NCBI RefSeq assembly: GCF_026870155.1
Contig: NZ_CP113975.1
Coordinates: 2,542,001-2,606,000, forward strand
Direction: 5' to 3'
Length of the DNA stretch: 64,000 nt
DNA from: Flavobacterium marginilacus
Lineage (GTDB): Bacteria > Bacteroidota > Bacteroidia > Flavobacteriales > Flavobacteriaceae
Part shown: one piece after another, positions 15,635 through 25,716 of the stretch
Layout: each line of letters opens with the position of its first letter
Position numbering within the stretch: the stretch's first letter is position 1
Translations under genes and position numbers: made by a program
Notes under the pieces: generated by a model
What the model saw: only the letters and a program-made list of their open reading frames with translations
What the model was told of the DNA's origin: nothing
The model's database searches: none

Positions 15635-16759
15635 TTACACATTGATGTCCTTAAAATCATTAGAAATGGCATAGCGGATCATATTGGTAAATGCCTCATT
15701 ATCCAATTTTGGTATTTCCAGAATAGAATTCAGCAAAGTAGTATCGTATTCGTTTGGATTGGTAATAAAATAAGGTTTTAAATGCTTGCCGATACTTTCG
15801 TAATACAGTTTCTCGATAGTGTTTTTGTATTTGAAATCAAGCGGATTCTTGATTAAGGTAAAATTGGTATAACCCACTTCTTTCATAATCAGCTGAAGTC
15901 CTTTTACGATATTGAAACTTTTGTCATTTACAATATTCAACTGTTCAATATCGTCACGCTCAAAGGTATTTACAATCACTTTAGACACATAATCGACCGG
16001 AATAATATTCAAACCTGTTTCTTCATTGATGATGAAACGAACATTTTCCTGTTCTCCTTTTCGCTGGGAGGTAAAGTGGAAAAATTTGGCCAAAAGATAA
16101 AAAACCATATATTTCGGAATGAAATAAGGGCTTTCGGTTCCCAGCATTTTCCCTCCGATTACGCTAGGGCGCAGAATTTGAAAAGGCAGTCCAAGTTTTT
16201 TGCATTCCTGTGCAATGAAATTCTCCGAATGAAATTTAGCATTTTCATAAGCATTGCGATGCTTTGGCTTGAAACCAAGATTATGGAAATCATTACCTAT
16301 CAATCCAGCTCGTATTCCTGATGAAAACGCCGTCCCAATGTAAATAAATTTCTTAATGAATGGATGAAAAGTATTGAAAAGTGCCTGAGTGATTTTGGCA
16401 TTTTCATCAAAAATTTTGCCTTTTAGTTTTTCATCCGTGGAAAGATTTACATAACCTGCCGAATGGATAAAGTAAGCGCCTTTTATTTTTTCGGAAAAAG
16501 TATCCTGAAGGTTCGCTAAATCGGAATCTATGATTTCGATGTATTTATGCAGTTCTTCCAATCCGCTTTTACGCAAAATTTCGGGAGTGTAATCACTGGT
16601 CAAAAGTTCATTGACACGCTCGACAGCACTAACTTTTCCTTTGTTTCTGGCAATTATAAAAAGTTTTCCGCTGTTATTATTTTTGATAAAAAGCTCCAGA
16701 AGGTCATACATAATGTGCGATCCCAAAACTCCAGTTGCTCCCGTAAGAATTATTTTCAT
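15635..16759 (-). CDS. Extended SDR-family NAD(P)-dependent reductase/epimerase
   Basis: A 374-residue protein when started at the ATG at 16759; the longer frame begins with a TTG. The N-terminal ILTGATGVLGSH is the Rossmann nucleotide-binding loop, and AYENAKFHSE carries the YxxxK catalytic pair near residue 185. The long insert and the ILRPSVIGG segment resemble the thioester-reductase/fatty-acyl-CoA-reductase branch of extended SDRs. The substrate is unknown. A TATATTTG element lies 19 bases upstream of the ATG. It is probably a single-gene transcript. Confidence 0.78.
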   Translation of the reverse strand: MKIILTGATGVLGSHIMYDLLELFIKNNNSGKLFIIARNKGKVSAVERVNELLTSDYTPEILRKSGLEELHKYIEIIDSDLANLQDTFSEKIKGAYFIHSAGYVNLSTDEKLKGKIFDENAKITQALFNTFHPFIKKFIYIGTAFSSGIRAGLIGNDFHNLGFKPKHRNAYENAKFHSENFIAQECKKLGLPFQILRPSVIGGKMLGTESPYFIPKYMVFYLLAKFFHFTSQRKGEQENVRFIINEETGLNIIPVDYVSKVIVNTFERDDIEQLNIVNDKSFNIVKGLQLIMKEVGYTNFTLIKNPLDFKYKNTIEKLYYESIGKHLKPYFITNPNEYDTTLLNSILEIPKLDNEAFTNMIRYAISNDFKDINV

Positions 16760-16778
16760 TGGTTTATTTTTCAAAACA

Positions 16779-16786
16779 CAAATATA
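16779..16786 (-). promoter_or_regulatory. -7 element of the SDR gene
   Basis: TATATTTG on the minus strand, 19 bases upstream of the ATG at 16759. Confidence 0.55.
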
Positions 16787-16813
16787 GTTTTAAAAAAGAA
16801 TGAGAGAGCTAAA

Positions 16814-16864
16814 AAAATCTGCTAAATCTGTGTGAAAAATTGACGCCCAGATTTAGCAGATTTT
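16814..16864. repeat. Perfect 17-bp intergenic palindrome
   Basis: AAAATCTGCTAAATCTG at 16814-16830 is the exact reverse complement of 16848-16864, with a 17-base loop. It lies 18 bases beyond the stop of the DUF4265 gene and could end its transcript, although the T-run is short. The AATCTGC word recurs in the gap near 46.4 kb. Confidence 0.6.
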
Positions 16865-16881
16865 CGCAGATGGTAATAAAG

Positions 16882-17352
16882 TTATTTTAATAAATCGTCA
16901 CTATGTTTTTTAGACAGGCAAGGTTCAGCAAAATCTAATAAACCTAATTCCGAATATTCATTTAAAAATTGCTTTACCGCTGAATAATCGCAGGCTCTCT
17001 TTATTTCAGCAACAAAATACTTTTCATTCAAAACTTCAGAAACACAATCCATTTCATTAAGTTTTTCTCTAATGATTACGTTGTCAAAATTGTCTTTTAA
17101 AATGACAATCTGAATTATGGAGTTTCCAGAAGCGGCGATTGTTTCTTTATAAACAATACTTCCTTCTTTTTCATCAAATTTTGCATAGAAAATGTCATCT
17201 GTTGCAATAAGCGGTCCAAAAAACGGAATGTTGTCTAATTTGTATATTCCTTTTTCGGCATCAATTATATCCGACCACATAGTTTCAGTTATTTCTTCAT
17301 CTAAAATAGCACTGTGGAATCGAAATAAGACTTTTTGTTGATTTTCTGTCAT
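16882..17352 (-). CDS. DUF4265-domain protein
   Basis: A 156-residue protein of the DUF4265 family. KVLFRFHSAILDEEITETMWSDIIDAEKGIYKLDNIPFFGPLIATDDIF matches the family pattern of an N-terminal beta-rich domain with a YxLDNIPFF motif. The second half is predicted to be alpha/beta, with no catalytic motif that I can recognise. Members are often implicated loosely in toxin or immunity loci but have no established function. It starts 3 bases after the stop of the upstream nucleoside phosphorylase gene on the same strand, so the two are co-transcribed. Confidence 0.7.
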   Translation of the reverse strand: MTENQQKVLFRFHSAILDEEITETMWSDIIDAEKGIYKLDNIPFFGPLIATDDIFYAKFDEKEGSIVYKETIAASGNSIIQIVILKDNFDNVIIREKLNEMDCVSEVLNEKYFVAEIKRACDYSAVKQFLNEYSELGLLDFAEPCLSKKHSDDLLK

Positions 17353-17355
17353 AGT

Positions 17356-18228
17356 TTAATTTTCTGCCAATTTATTCAAAGTATATTCAATTAATTCATC
17401 AACCGCTTTGTACGGATCACTGCTGAAAGTACCATTCGCACGATTAGCAATAATAGCATTTAAAGATAAAGCCTGATGTCCTAAAAGAGCCGAAAGCCCA
17501 TAAATAGCGGAAGTTTCCATTTCAAGATTAGTGATTCGGTTTCCTTCAAAAAGGAAATTATCCATTTTAGAATTCAGCTCATTGTCTTGAATATTTAAAC
17601 GCAGAATACGTCCCTGAGGTCCATAGAAACCTCCCGCAGTAGCCGTGATTCCTTTATGAATTCTGTCGCTTTCTATTTTTTTCTCCAAGATGGAAGAGCC
17701 AGCAACAACAATAGGCCTTCCTTTTCTCAAATCCCAATTGGTATGAGCAATAAAAGCGTCTTCGATTTCAATATTAGAAATGGAATCAGCCAAATAGGAG
17801 CGGAGCATATTGTCAAGTCCCAATCCAAATTTTGACATCACAAAACTGTCCACGGGAATATCGGCGTGCAAAGAGCCCGAAGTTCCTATTCGGATAATGT
17901 TTAATGAAGTTAGATTTTCTTTTGGTATTCGGGTTTCCAAATCAATATTGACAAGTGCATCGAGTTCGTTAACCACAATATCAATATTATCCGGACCAAT
18001 TCCTGTTGACATTACCGTTATGCGTTTGCCTTTATAAATTCCGGTTTCAGTTTTGAATTCTCGTTTTTGAGTAGAAAACTCAACCGAATCAAAATGTTTG
18101 GTGATTTTTGATACCCTATCCTGATCGCCTACAAAAATGATATCGTGGGCAATATTTTCAGGTTTCAGGTTAAGATGATACACACTCCCGTCAGGATTGA
18201 GTATTAATTCGGATTGCTGTATAGCCAT
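17356..18228 (-). CDS. Nucleoside phosphorylase (uridine phosphorylase-like)
   Basis: A 290-residue member of the PNP/UDP family. HDIIFVGDQDRV contains the phosphate-binding region. STGIGPDNIDIVVNELDAL and IRIGTSGSLHADIPV form the base-binding area, and NLEMETSAIYGLSALLGH includes the ribose-binding Met-Glu pair. It would cleave a nucleoside with phosphate to give a free base and sugar-1-phosphate in salvage. Uridine is the likely substrate from the overall pattern, but purine nucleosides cannot be excluded. It is the first gene of a pair with the DUF4265 gene. Confidence 0.85.
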   Translation of the reverse strand: MAIQQSELILNPDGSVYHLNLKPENIAHDIIFVGDQDRVSKITKHFDSVEFSTQKREFKTETGIYKGKRITVMSTGIGPDNIDIVVNELDALVNIDLETRIPKENLTSLNIIRIGTSGSLHADIPVDSFVMSKFGLGLDNMLRSYLADSISNIEIEDAFIAHTNWDLRKGRPIVVAGSSILEKKIESDRIHKGITATAGGFYGPQGRILRLNIQDNELNSKMDNFLFEGNRITNLEMETSAIYGLSALLGHQALSLNAIIANRANGTFSSDPYKAVDELIEYTLNKLAEN

Positions 18229-18332
18229 TTTTTATAATTATTTAACCGCAAAGAGCGCAAAGATTTACGCAAAGTTCACTAAGTTTCTGAGTAATCTGAA
18301 ATCTAAATTCTAAAATCTGCATTCTAAAATCT

Positions 18333-18662
18333 TTATCCTCCCACACGTTTTACCTTGAATCCTTTTTCTTTTAAAATGTTCATTATTTTATCACGATAAT
18401 CGCCTTGAATAATAATGGAATCGTCTTTGAAAGTACCGCCAACACTCAGTTTTGTTTTGATTTCTTTGGCAAGAATTTTAAAATCCTCATCAGATCCTTC
18501 GTAGCCTTCAATTATGGTGGTTGCCTTTCCTTTTCTTTTTTCAAATTTGCAGATCATAGGTTCTTTCTGAACATATAATTGGTGCGGTTCTTTTTCGATT
18601 GCTTCTTCTGGAGCCATTTCATGGTCTGGAAAAAGATTTTTTAATTGGTCTTGTAAATCCAT
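18333..18662 (-). CDS. SUI1/YciH-like translation initiation factor
   Basis: A 109-residue protein whose C-terminal 80 residues form the SUI1 (eIF1-like) domain: KRKGKATTIIEGYEGSDEDFKILAKEIKTKLSVGGTFKDDSIIIQGDYRDKI. Bacterial YciH can influence start-site fidelity, but its physiological role is not settled. It is a short stand-alone gene between the phosphorylase pair and the dioxygenase gene. The ATG at 18662 is the only good start. Confidence 0.88.
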   Translation of the reverse strand: MDLQDQLKNLFPDHEMAPEEAIEKEPHQLYVQKEPMICKFEKRKGKATTIIEGYEGSDEDFKILAKEIKTKLSVGGTFKDDSIIIQGDYRDKIMNILKEKGFKVKRVGG

Positions 18663-18738
18663 TTTTTTTCAAATTATAAAAAACAGAATCCAAATCCCAA
18701 AAGTGAAGCTTTGGAATTTGGATTTTAAAATTTGTTAT

Positions 18739-19689
18739 TTATTTTTTTATTAAACCTAAATCAACGAGGCGTTCATATAAATAATCGCCTGCAGTTATAT
18801 CTTCAAATTTCTTAGGATTTTCAGCATCGATGCAGTTTTCAAGGCAGTTTAATTTCATATCACTTACCGGATGCATAAAAAATGGAATAGAATAACGTGA
18901 AGTACCCCATAATTCCCTCGGTGGATTTACCACTTGATGAATCGTAGATTTCAGCTTATTATTGGTGTGTCTGGATAACATGTCTCCAACATTAATCACC
19001 AGTTCGTCCGGTTCTGCAACAGCATCAATCCAATCGCCATTATGGTTTTGAACCTGCAATCCTTTGCCCTGAGCCCCCATCAACAAAGTAATTAAGTTGA
19101 TGTCACCATGTGCAGCCGCACGAATAGCATTCTCAGGTTCAGTTGTAATAGGAGGGTAGTGAATAGGTCTTAGGATTGAATTTCCGTCTTTGGCAAATTC
19201 GTCAAAATAGAATTCATCCAATCCAAGATGCAATGCCAAAGCTCTCAATACATAAACACCCGTTTTTTCAAGCATTTTGTAGGCTTCTTTCCCCACTTCA
19301 TTAAAACGGGGCAATTCTTTTACCTCAACATTTTCAGGATATTCTGAAGCGTATTTTGAATCTTTATCAACATACTGTCCAAAATGCCAAAATTCTTTCA
19401 AATCCCCTTCTTTACGGCCTTTGGCGTGTTCTTTTCCAAAAGAAACATAACCTCTTTGTCCGCCGATTCCAGGAATTTCATAGCTGTGTTTTGTTTCTAA
19501 CGGCAGTGAAAAGAAATTTCGAATTTCGCCATACAATTCATCAACTAATTGATCGTTTAAAAAATGCCCTTTGAGTGCTACGAAGCCTATATCTTCGAAT
19601 GCACTTCCGATTTCATTTACAAATTTTTGTTTACGTTTCGGGTCGTCCGAAAGGAAATCACGCAAGTCAACACTAGGAATGTTTTGCAT
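18739..19689 (-). CDS. Isopenicillin-N-synthase-like 2-oxoglutarate/Fe(II) dioxygenase
   Basis: A 316-residue non-haem iron oxygenase with an N-terminal DIOX_N domain (PSVDLRDFLSDDPKRK...FVALKGH) and a C-terminal 2OG-Fe(II) domain. The iron ligands are HGD (AAHGDINLITLL) and the distal His in KSTIHQVVNP. RYSIPFF supplies the RxS motif that binds 2-oxoglutarate. The substrate is unknown; family members act on amino acids, flavonoids or antibiotics. It is divergent from the E1 dehydrogenase gene, and both have perfect TATATTTG elements in the intervening region. Confidence 0.83.
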   Translation of the reverse strand: MQNIPSVDLRDFLSDDPKRKQKFVNEIGSAFEDIGFVALKGHFLNDQLVDELYGEIRNFFSLPLETKHSYEIPGIGGQRGYVSFGKEHAKGRKEGDLKEFWHFGQYVDKDSKYASEYPENVEVKELPRFNEVGKEAYKMLEKTGVYVLRALALHLGLDEFYFDEFAKDGNSILRPIHYPPITTEPENAIRAAAHGDINLITLLMGAQGKGLQVQNHNGDWIDAVAEPDELVINVGDMLSRHTNNKLKSTIHQVVNPPRELWGTSRYSIPFFMHPVSDMKLNCLENCIDAENPKKFEDITAGDYLYERLVDLGLIKK

Positions 19690-19735
19690 ATTATGAATGT
19701 ATTTAATACTTTAGAAGCCTAAAACTTCGTAACCA

Positions 19736-19743
19736 CAAATATA
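19736..19743 (-). promoter_or_regulatory. -7 element of the dioxygenase gene
   Basis: TATATTTG on the minus strand, 46 bases before the ATG at 19689. Confidence 0.55.
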
Positions 19744-19827
19744 GAGAATAAAATAATTAACTCTTTTTAAAAATTATTCAAAATTACAACAAATACAACA
19801 TTTCGCTTTCATACTGTTATATTTATC

Positions 19828-19835
19828 TATATTTG
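19828..19835 (+). promoter_or_regulatory. -7 element of the E1 dehydrogenase gene
   Basis: TATATTTG, 26 bases before the ATG at 19862. It is divergent to the dioxygenase promoter. Confidence 0.55.
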
Positions 19836-19861
19836 AAATACGTAATAAACACCCCTAAAAA

Positions 19862-21838
19862 ATGAACTTTGACCCAAAAAATCTCTCGAACGAAACATTA
19901 TTAAATCTCTACAAAAGAATTCTGAAACCAAGGCTGGTAGAAGAAAAAATGTTAATCCTTATCCGTCAGGGAAAAGTATCCAAATGGTTTTCCGGAATTG
20001 GACAGGAAGCAATTGCTGCAGGAGTGACTGCAGTTTTGGATACTGACGAATACATTCTGCCGATGCACCGCAACTTAGGCGTATTTACAGGAAGAGATAT
20101 TCCGTTACAGCGTCTTTTTTCGCAATGGCAGGGCAAAGCCAATGGTTTTACCAAAGGAAGAGACCGCAGTTTTCACTTTGGGACACAAGATTATAAAATC
20201 ATTGGAATGATTTCGCATCTTGGACCGCAGCTGGGTGTAGCCGATGGAATAGCATTAGCCAATAAATTAAAGAAAAACGGAAAAATAACAGCCGTTTTTA
20301 CTGGTGAAGGCGCAACGAGCGAGGGCGATTTTCACGAAGCCTTGAATATTGCTGCAGTTTGGGATTTACCAGTTTTGTTCATAATTGAAAATAACGGTTA
20401 TGGTTTATCAACACCAACGAATGAGCAATACCGCTGCGAAAACCTTGCCGACAAAGGAATAGGTTACGGAATTGAAAGCCACATCGTGGACGGAAACAAT
20501 ATTTTGGAGATTTTTAATCTTTTGACTGAATTAAAAGCTTCGATGATTGAAAGACCAAGATCAATTTTGCTCGAATTCAAAACGTTCCGAATGCGCGGTC
20601 ATGAAGAGGCGAGCGGCACCAAATATGTCCCGCAGGAATTAATGAATTCTTGGGCTTCCAAAGACCCTGTAGACAACTACAGAAGCTTTTTGTACCAAAA
20701 TCATATCTTAACTGCAGAATATGATGCCGAAGTCCAGCAGGAAATAAAAAAAGACATTGATCAAAGCTGGGCTTCAGCCAATGAAGAACCTGAAATTGAG
20801 CCAACTCTTGAAGGAGAATTAAATGATGTTTACAAACCGTATGACTACGAAGATTTTCCTCCGAATACAGCAACAGAAAACATCCGTTTTATAGATGCCA
20901 TTTCAGCAGGTTTGAAACAATCAATGGAAAGGCATGAAAAATCCGTTATTATGGGTCAGGATATAGCTGAATATGGCGGTGCGTTCAAGATTACAGATGG
21001 TTTTGTGGAGCAGTTTGGTAAAGAACGCGTTCGCAATACACCTATTTGTGAAAGCGCTGTCGTTTCTACCGCCATGGGATTATCCATTAACGGCTACAAA
21101 GCAATTGTCGAAATGCAGTTTGCCGATTTTGTTTCCACAGGATTTAACCCAATTGTGAATCTATTAGCCAAATCACACTACCGCTGGTTAGAAAAAGCGG
21201 ATGTAGTCGTTCGAATGCCTTGTGGCGGCGGAACGCAGGCTGGTCCTTTCCATTCTCAGACCAATGAAGCCTGGTTTACCAAAACTCCAGGTCTAAAAGT
21301 AGTTTATCCTGCTTTTCCGCTTGACGCAAAAGGTTTGCTGAATGCTTCAATAAACGATCCAAATCCTGTACTTTTCTTCGAACATAAACAATTATATAGA
21401 AGTTTATCACAAGATGTACCGACCGATTATTACACTATTCCGCTGGGGAAAGCTGCTTTGCTGAGAGAAGGAAACGATGTTACAATTATATCTTTTGGCG
21501 CAGCGGTGCATTGGGCTTTGGAAACTTTAGATAATAACCCTGAAATGCAAGCAGATCTTTTGGATTTAAGAACTTTACAGCCTTTAGATACTGAAACGAT
21601 ATTTGCTTCGGTAAAAAAAACAGGAAAAGTTATTATTTATCAGGAAGATTCAATGTTTGGAGGTGTTGCCAGCGATATTTCAGCGTTGATTATGGAAAAC
21701 TGTTTTGAATATCTTGATGCGCCTGTAAAACGTGTGGCGAGTCTGGATTCTCCAATCCCGTTCACAAAAGCACTGGAAGATCAATATTTGCCGAAAGGCC
21801 GATTCGAAAAAGAATTAAAATCTCTTTTGGCATATTAA
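19862..21838 (+). CDS. 2-oxoacid dehydrogenase E1, fused alpha and beta subunits (branched-chain type)
   Basis: A 658-residue fusion. Residues about 1-330 are the alpha part with the thiamine-diphosphate motif, here FTGEGATSEGDFHEALN...IENNGYGLSTPT, and the phosphorylation-loop-like segment MRGHEEASGT. Residues about 340-658 are the beta part (MGQDIAEYGGAFKITDGF, CESAVVSTAMGLSINGYKAIVEMQFADF, C-terminal transketolase domain). It decarboxylates a 2-oxoacid and passes the acyl group to an E2 lipoyl protein. The single-chain form is common in Bacteroidota and usually assigned to 2-oxoisovalerate. E2 and E3 are not nearby. Confidence 0.9.
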   Translation: MNFDPKNLSNETLLNLYKRILKPRLVEEKMLILIRQGKVSKWFSGIGQEAIAAGVTAVLDTDEYILPMHRNLGVFTGRDIPLQRLFSQWQGKANGFTKGRDRSFHFGTQDYKIIGMISHLGPQLGVADGIALANKLKKNGKITAVFTGEGATSEGDFHEALNIAAVWDLPVLFIIENNGYGLSTPTNEQYRCENLADKGIGYGIESHIVDGNNILEIFNLLTELKASMIERPRSILLEFKTFRMRGHEEASGTKYVPQELMNSWASKDPVDNYRSFLYQNHILTAEYDAEVQQEIKKDIDQSWASANEEPEIEPTLEGELNDVYKPYDYEDFPPNTATENIRFIDAISAGLKQSMERHEKSVIMGQDIAEYGGAFKITDGFVEQFGKERVRNTPICESAVVSTAMGLSINGYKAIVEMQFADFVSTGFNPIVNLLAKSHYRWLEKADVVVRMPCGGGTQAGPFHSQTNEAWFTKTPGLKVVYPAFPLDAKGLLNASINDPNPVLFFEHKQLYRSLSQDVPTDYYTIPLGKAALLREGNDVTIISFGAAVHWALETLDNNPEMQADLLDLRTLQPLDTETIFASVKKTGKVIIYQEDSMFGGVASDISALIMENCFEYLDAPVKRVASLDSPIPFTKALEDQYLPKGRFEKELKSLLAY

Positions 21839-21867
21839 TAACAATGTAAACATTTATTTTTTTTGAA

Positions 21868-21946
21868 CCATTAAGACATTAAGGTTCATTAAGGTTCATT
21901 AAGAAAATACTAAACCTTAATTTTTCTTAATATCTTAATGGTTAAA
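21868..21946. repeat. Imperfect palindrome of ATTAAGGTT units
   Basis: ACCATTAAGACATTAAGGTT at 21868-21887 corresponds to the reverse complement of the segment ending at 21946, with tandem CATTAAGGTT units in between. It lies between convergent genes (E1 and transporter) and could act as a terminator for both. Confidence 0.55.
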
Positions 21947-21960
21947 ATTAAATTACTGCA

Positions 21961-23661
21961 TCAGCTTGCTAATAGCAATATCAGCAGCTGTGCAACTAGA
22001 ATTCGGCTGATGGTTACTAAAGGATACACTGTTGCATATGATTGATTAGGAATATCCGAATCTAAATATTTGGTACTAAAAGCCAATGCGGCAGGATCTG
22101 TATAAGAACCGCTCATAATACCAACCATTTGATAAAAATTAAGCTTAAATACGAATCGGCTGACTAAAACCAAGACAGTCAAAGGTATAAACGTAATATA
22201 GCATCCATAGTAAATCCACATCCAGCCGTCATTTGAAACAAAATTATCATAGAAACCGTGTCCAGCTTTAATACCAACTGCAGCAAAGAACATACATATT
22301 CCGAAATCCTTCATAAAATGAATGGCTCCATTATTAATGTACGAATGAATTACTCCAACACCGCCATATCTGCTGATAAACAAAGCCGCCAGAAGCGGTC
22401 CCGCAGCCAATCCTAATTTCAGCGGAACCGGTAATGACGGAATCATTATTGGAATTGAACCAATAACAACCCCAAAAATCAAACCGCCGAAAAGAGAAAG
22501 AAAATCAGGTTCTAAAAGTATTTTTTTTGAGTTTCCAATGATTTTTTCAGCTTCTTCAATAGCTTCTTTATTTCCAACAATCAATAAAGTATCACCATAA
22601 AAAAGCTCTAATGTGGGCTGTGCCAGAATTTCCAGACCCGAACGGACTACACGGGTAACTTTTAATCCAAACTGATTGTATAAATCCAATTGCGCCAGTG
22701 TTTTATGTGTGGCAGTTTTTTTAGTAACACTTAGAACTTTGGCTGTAACATCATTTTCAGATTCAATAAATAAATCCGTCGATACTTTTCCAACAATATC
22801 AATAAACTTATTTATGTTTTTTTGTTTGGCAACCACCATTAGAACGTCTTTTTCTTTTAGAACCGAATCCAATGACGGCGAAAACACCACTTTTGTACCG
22901 CTTTGCTTTTGTCTGGAAATAATAACACCGTCAAGAGCAAACTCTCTGAATACCTGACGGATAGTTTTTCCTATCACTTCGGGCTGAGTAACTCTGCATT
23001 TTTGGCGCACAATTTTATTTTCTGAATCTTTATTCTTTTTGTTTAGAAGCACAACTTCATTTGACAAATCAATTTTCAAGAAGTTTTTGGCCAAAATTAT
23101 AATCAGAATTATTCCAAAAACACCTATGGGATATGTAATAGCATAAGCAATAGCTGGATCTGAAAAATGATCCGCAGGAAGATTCAATTGTTTTTGGATT
23201 TCAATAAGAGTTGACTTTGCAGCACCAAGCCCTGGAGTATTTGTCACTGAACCGGACATTAAACCAACAGCATTTTCAATTTTTACATTAGCAGCCAAAT
23301 ATAGCAGCCAAGTAATAATTCCTCCTAAAAATACGGTTCCGACTCCCAATGCATTGAAAATTAAACCTTCTTTTTTGAAAGAAGAAAAGAATGTAGGGCC
23401 AACCTGAATTCCGATGCCATAGACAAACAGAATTAAACCAAATTCTCTCACAAACTGTATCAATTCTGGTTCCATGCTAAATCCCAAATGTCCCAAAAAC
23501 AGTCCCACAAACATTACAGCGGAAACTCCCAGCGAAACTTTGCCAATTTTTATTTTACCAGCAAAAAAACCAATACTTATAGCCATAAACAATACTATTA
23601 ATGACTGTGTCATTTCCGGCGTATCTGTCGGAGTAAACAAAACGTTAAACCATTCAAACAT
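21961..23661 (-). CDS. AspT/YidE/YbjL-family transporter with RCK_C domains
   Basis: A 566-residue membrane protein when started at the ATG at 23661 (MFEWFN); the frame extends upstream to 23796 but codes for an implausible charged leader. Two membrane domains (about 10-200 and 390-566), each with GSVTNTPGL- or GSYTDPAAL-type loops as in the AspT_Mem duplication, flank two TrkA_C/RCK_C regulatory domains (about 205-375; DGVIISRQKQSG, FYGDTLLIVG). Proteins of this type are anion or amino-acid exchangers, or are of unknown substrate. It is divergent from pckA. Confidence 0.85.
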   Translation of the reverse strand: MFEWFNVLFTPTDTPEMTQSLIVLFMAISIGFFAGKIKIGKVSLGVSAVMFVGLFLGHLGFSMEPELIQFVREFGLILFVYGIGIQVGPTFFSSFKKEGLIFNALGVGTVFLGGIITWLLYLAANVKIENAVGLMSGSVTNTPGLGAAKSTLIEIQKQLNLPADHFSDPAIAYAITYPIGVFGIILIIILAKNFLKIDLSNEVVLLNKKNKDSENKIVRQKCRVTQPEVIGKTIRQVFREFALDGVIISRQKQSGTKVVFSPSLDSVLKEKDVLMVVAKQKNINKFIDIVGKVSTDLFIESENDVTAKVLSVTKKTATHKTLAQLDLYNQFGLKVTRVVRSGLEILAQPTLELFYGDTLLIVGNKEAIEEAEKIIGNSKKILLEPDFLSLFGGLIFGVVIGSIPIMIPSLPVPLKLGLAAGPLLAALFISRYGGVGVIHSYINNGAIHFMKDFGICMFFAAVGIKAGHGFYDNFVSNDGWMWIYYGCYITFIPLTVLVLVSRFVFKLNFYQMVGIMSGSYTDPAALAFSTKYLDSDIPNQSYATVYPLVTISRILVAQLLILLLAS

Positions 23662-23890
23662 AATTGTAGCTTTTTTAATGAAAATATAACGTAAATGAAT
23701 TATTTTTTTTGGTAATTTTATATGACAAAAATCAGGTTTAATTTTTATTTCTTTCCTATAAAACCAAAATACATCTTCAATAAAAAAGATAATCATATCT
23801 CTTTGTAAAACAGCGCTAAAATCGAAAACGTTTGCGCATATTTTTCTTCAAAACATGATAAAAATCAGGTTTTTTAGTCACTAACTGGAG

Positions 23891-23898
23891 TAATTTTG
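23891..23898 (+). promoter_or_regulatory. -7 element of pckA
   Basis: TAATTTTG, 44 bases upstream of the ATG at 23942. Confidence 0.5.
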
Positions 23899-23941
23899 AT
23901 AAAGAAAATAACGCATAAAACTATAATAAAATACACACATT

Positions 23942-25561
23942 ATGAAGAACATTAAAATCATTCAGGAATTACATAACTTGGGAATTACAGGCTACCATGA
24001 AGTAGTATACAATCCATCTTATGAAGAATTATATCAGGCAGAAATTTCACACAAAAGAAAAGGATATGAAAAAGGAGCATTAACAGATACAGGTGCAGTT
24101 GCAGTAAAAACAGGTGTTTTTACAGGCCGTTCACCAAAAGACAGATATATCGTTAAAGATGCCGTTTCAAAAGACACTATCTACTGGGATGATAAAGTGA
24201 ATTTCCCTACAACACAATCAGTTTATGATGATTTGAAAGGATTAGTATTGAAACAGCTTTCTACTTCTCCAAAATTATATGTAGTAGATGCTTTCTGCGG
24301 AACAAATGCAGACACAAGACTTAAAGTCCGTTTCGTAATGGAAGTTGCCTGGCAAGCTCACTTTGTTACTAATATGTTTATCAGACCTTCAAATTATGAA
24401 TTGGAAAACTTTGGAAAACCTGATTTCATTGTAATGAACGGTTCAAAAACAGTGAATCCAAACTGGAGAGAACAAGGATTGAACTCAGAAAACTTCGTAG
24501 TATTCAATCTTACTGAAAGAATTCAGCTTATTGGAGGTACTTGGTATGGAGGCGAAATGAAAAAAGGAATGTTCGCGATGATGAACTACTACTTGCCTTT
24601 GAAAGGAATGGCTTCAATGCACTGTTCTGCTAACGTAGGCGAAAAAGGAGATGTTGCTGTATTCTTCGGACTTTCAGGAACAGGAAAAACAACACTTTCT
24701 GCAGATCCAAAAAGATACTTAATTGGTGATGACGAACACGGATGGGATAACAACGGAGTATTTAACTATGAAGGAGGCTGTTATGCTAAAGTAATTGATT
24801 TATCAGAAGAAAATGAACCAGATATTTGGAGAGCTATTAAAAGAGATGCATTATTAGAAAATGTTATCGTCGATGAGTATGGAGAAATTGATTATTATGA
24901 CCATTCAATCACCGAAAACTCAAGAGTATCTTACCCAATTTATCATATTAATAAAATTGTATTACCGTCAAAAGCTGGACACGCTAAGAAAATCATCTAT
25001 CTTTCTGCTGATGCATTTGGAGTACTGCCTCCAGTATCTATACTTGATGATGATCAGGCACAATACCACTTTTTATGCGGATATACATCCAAATTAGCAG
25101 GAACTGAAAGAGGAATTACTACTCCAGAGCCATCTTTCTCTCCAGCATTTGGTGAAGCTTTCTTAACATTACACCCAACAATGTATTCTAAAACATTAAT
25201 TGGAAAAATGAGAGAGCACGGAGCAAAAGCATATTTAGTTAATACAGGTTGGAATGGAACAGGGAAAAGAATTTCTCTTAAAAACACAAGAGCAATTATT
25301 GATGCAATTATTAACAGTGAGATCGATACCGCAGAAACAGCCACTGTTCCATTTTTAAACCTAACAATTCCAACAGCATTAACAAATGTAAGCGAAGGAA
25401 TTTTAGACCCAAGAGACACTTACAGAGATGTTGAGGAATGGGAAACTAAAGCAAAAGACTTATCTGCACGTTATATCAAAAATTTTGAGCAGTACACTGA
25501 TACCGAAGAAGGAAAACGCTTAGTCGCAGCCGGACCTTCTTTGGAACCAGTATTAAGCTAA
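23942..25561 (+). CDS. pckA: Phosphoenolpyruvate carboxykinase (ATP)
   Basis: A 539-residue gluconeogenic enzyme converting oxaloacetate and ATP to PEP, CO2 and ADP. The kinase-type P-loop [13 protein letters not shown] is near residue 235, followed by the metal-binding [37 protein letters not shown] and the C-terminal [22 protein letters not shown] are conserved substrate-binding segments. The length is typical of the ATP-dependent family. It is monocistronic with its own promoter and a strong terminator before the histidine region. Confidence 0.96.
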   Translation: MKNIKIIQELHNLGITGYHEVVYNPSYEELYQAEISHKRKGYEKGALTDTGAVAVKTGVFTGRSPKDRYIVKDAVSKDTIYWDDKVNFPTTQSVYDDLKGLVLKQLSTSPKLYVVDAFCGTNADTRLKVRFVMEVAWQAHFVTNMFIRPSNYELENFGKPDFIVMNGSKTVNPNWREQGLNSENFVVFNLTERIQLIGGTWYGGEMKKGMFAMMNYYLPLKGMASMHCSANVGEKGDVAVFFGLSGTGKTTLSADPKRYLIGDDEHGWDNNGVFNYEGGCYAKVIDLSEENEPDIWRAIKRDALLENVIVDEYGEIDYYDHSITENSRVSYPIYHINKIVLPSKAGHAKKIIYLSADAFGVLPPVSILDDDQAQYHFLCGYTSKLAGTERGITTPEPSFSPAFGEAFLTLHPTMYSKTLIGKMREHGAKAYLVNTGWNGTGKRISLKNTRAIIDAIINSEIDTAETATVPFLNLTIPTALTNVSEGILDPRDTYRDVEEWETKAKDLSARYIKNFEQYTDTEEGKRLVAAGPSLEPVLS

Positions 25562-25594
25562 CCGTTTAGTAGTAATTATTTTAAAGTTGATTTT

Positions 25595-25650
25595 GAAACA
25601 CCTGTTTGGTATTGTCTGATAAGCAATTCCAAATAGGTGTTTCTGTTTCT
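25595..25650 (+). terminator. pckA terminator
   Basis: GAAACACCTGTTTGG at 25595-25609 pairs with CCAAATAGGTGTTTC at 25629-25643 with one mismatch, and T-rich sequence follows. Confidence 0.75.
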
Positions 25651-25716
25651 CAGTAATTAAATATCTTCCGTGTTTTTTTAATTTAACAAATACTTGACGA
25701 AACGTTAAAATAAAAA

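Noticed and set aside
23662..23796. 45-residue N-terminal extension of the AspT-type transporter
   Set aside because: The extension is charged and AT-biased with no family match, and the usual membrane start MFEWFN follows it.
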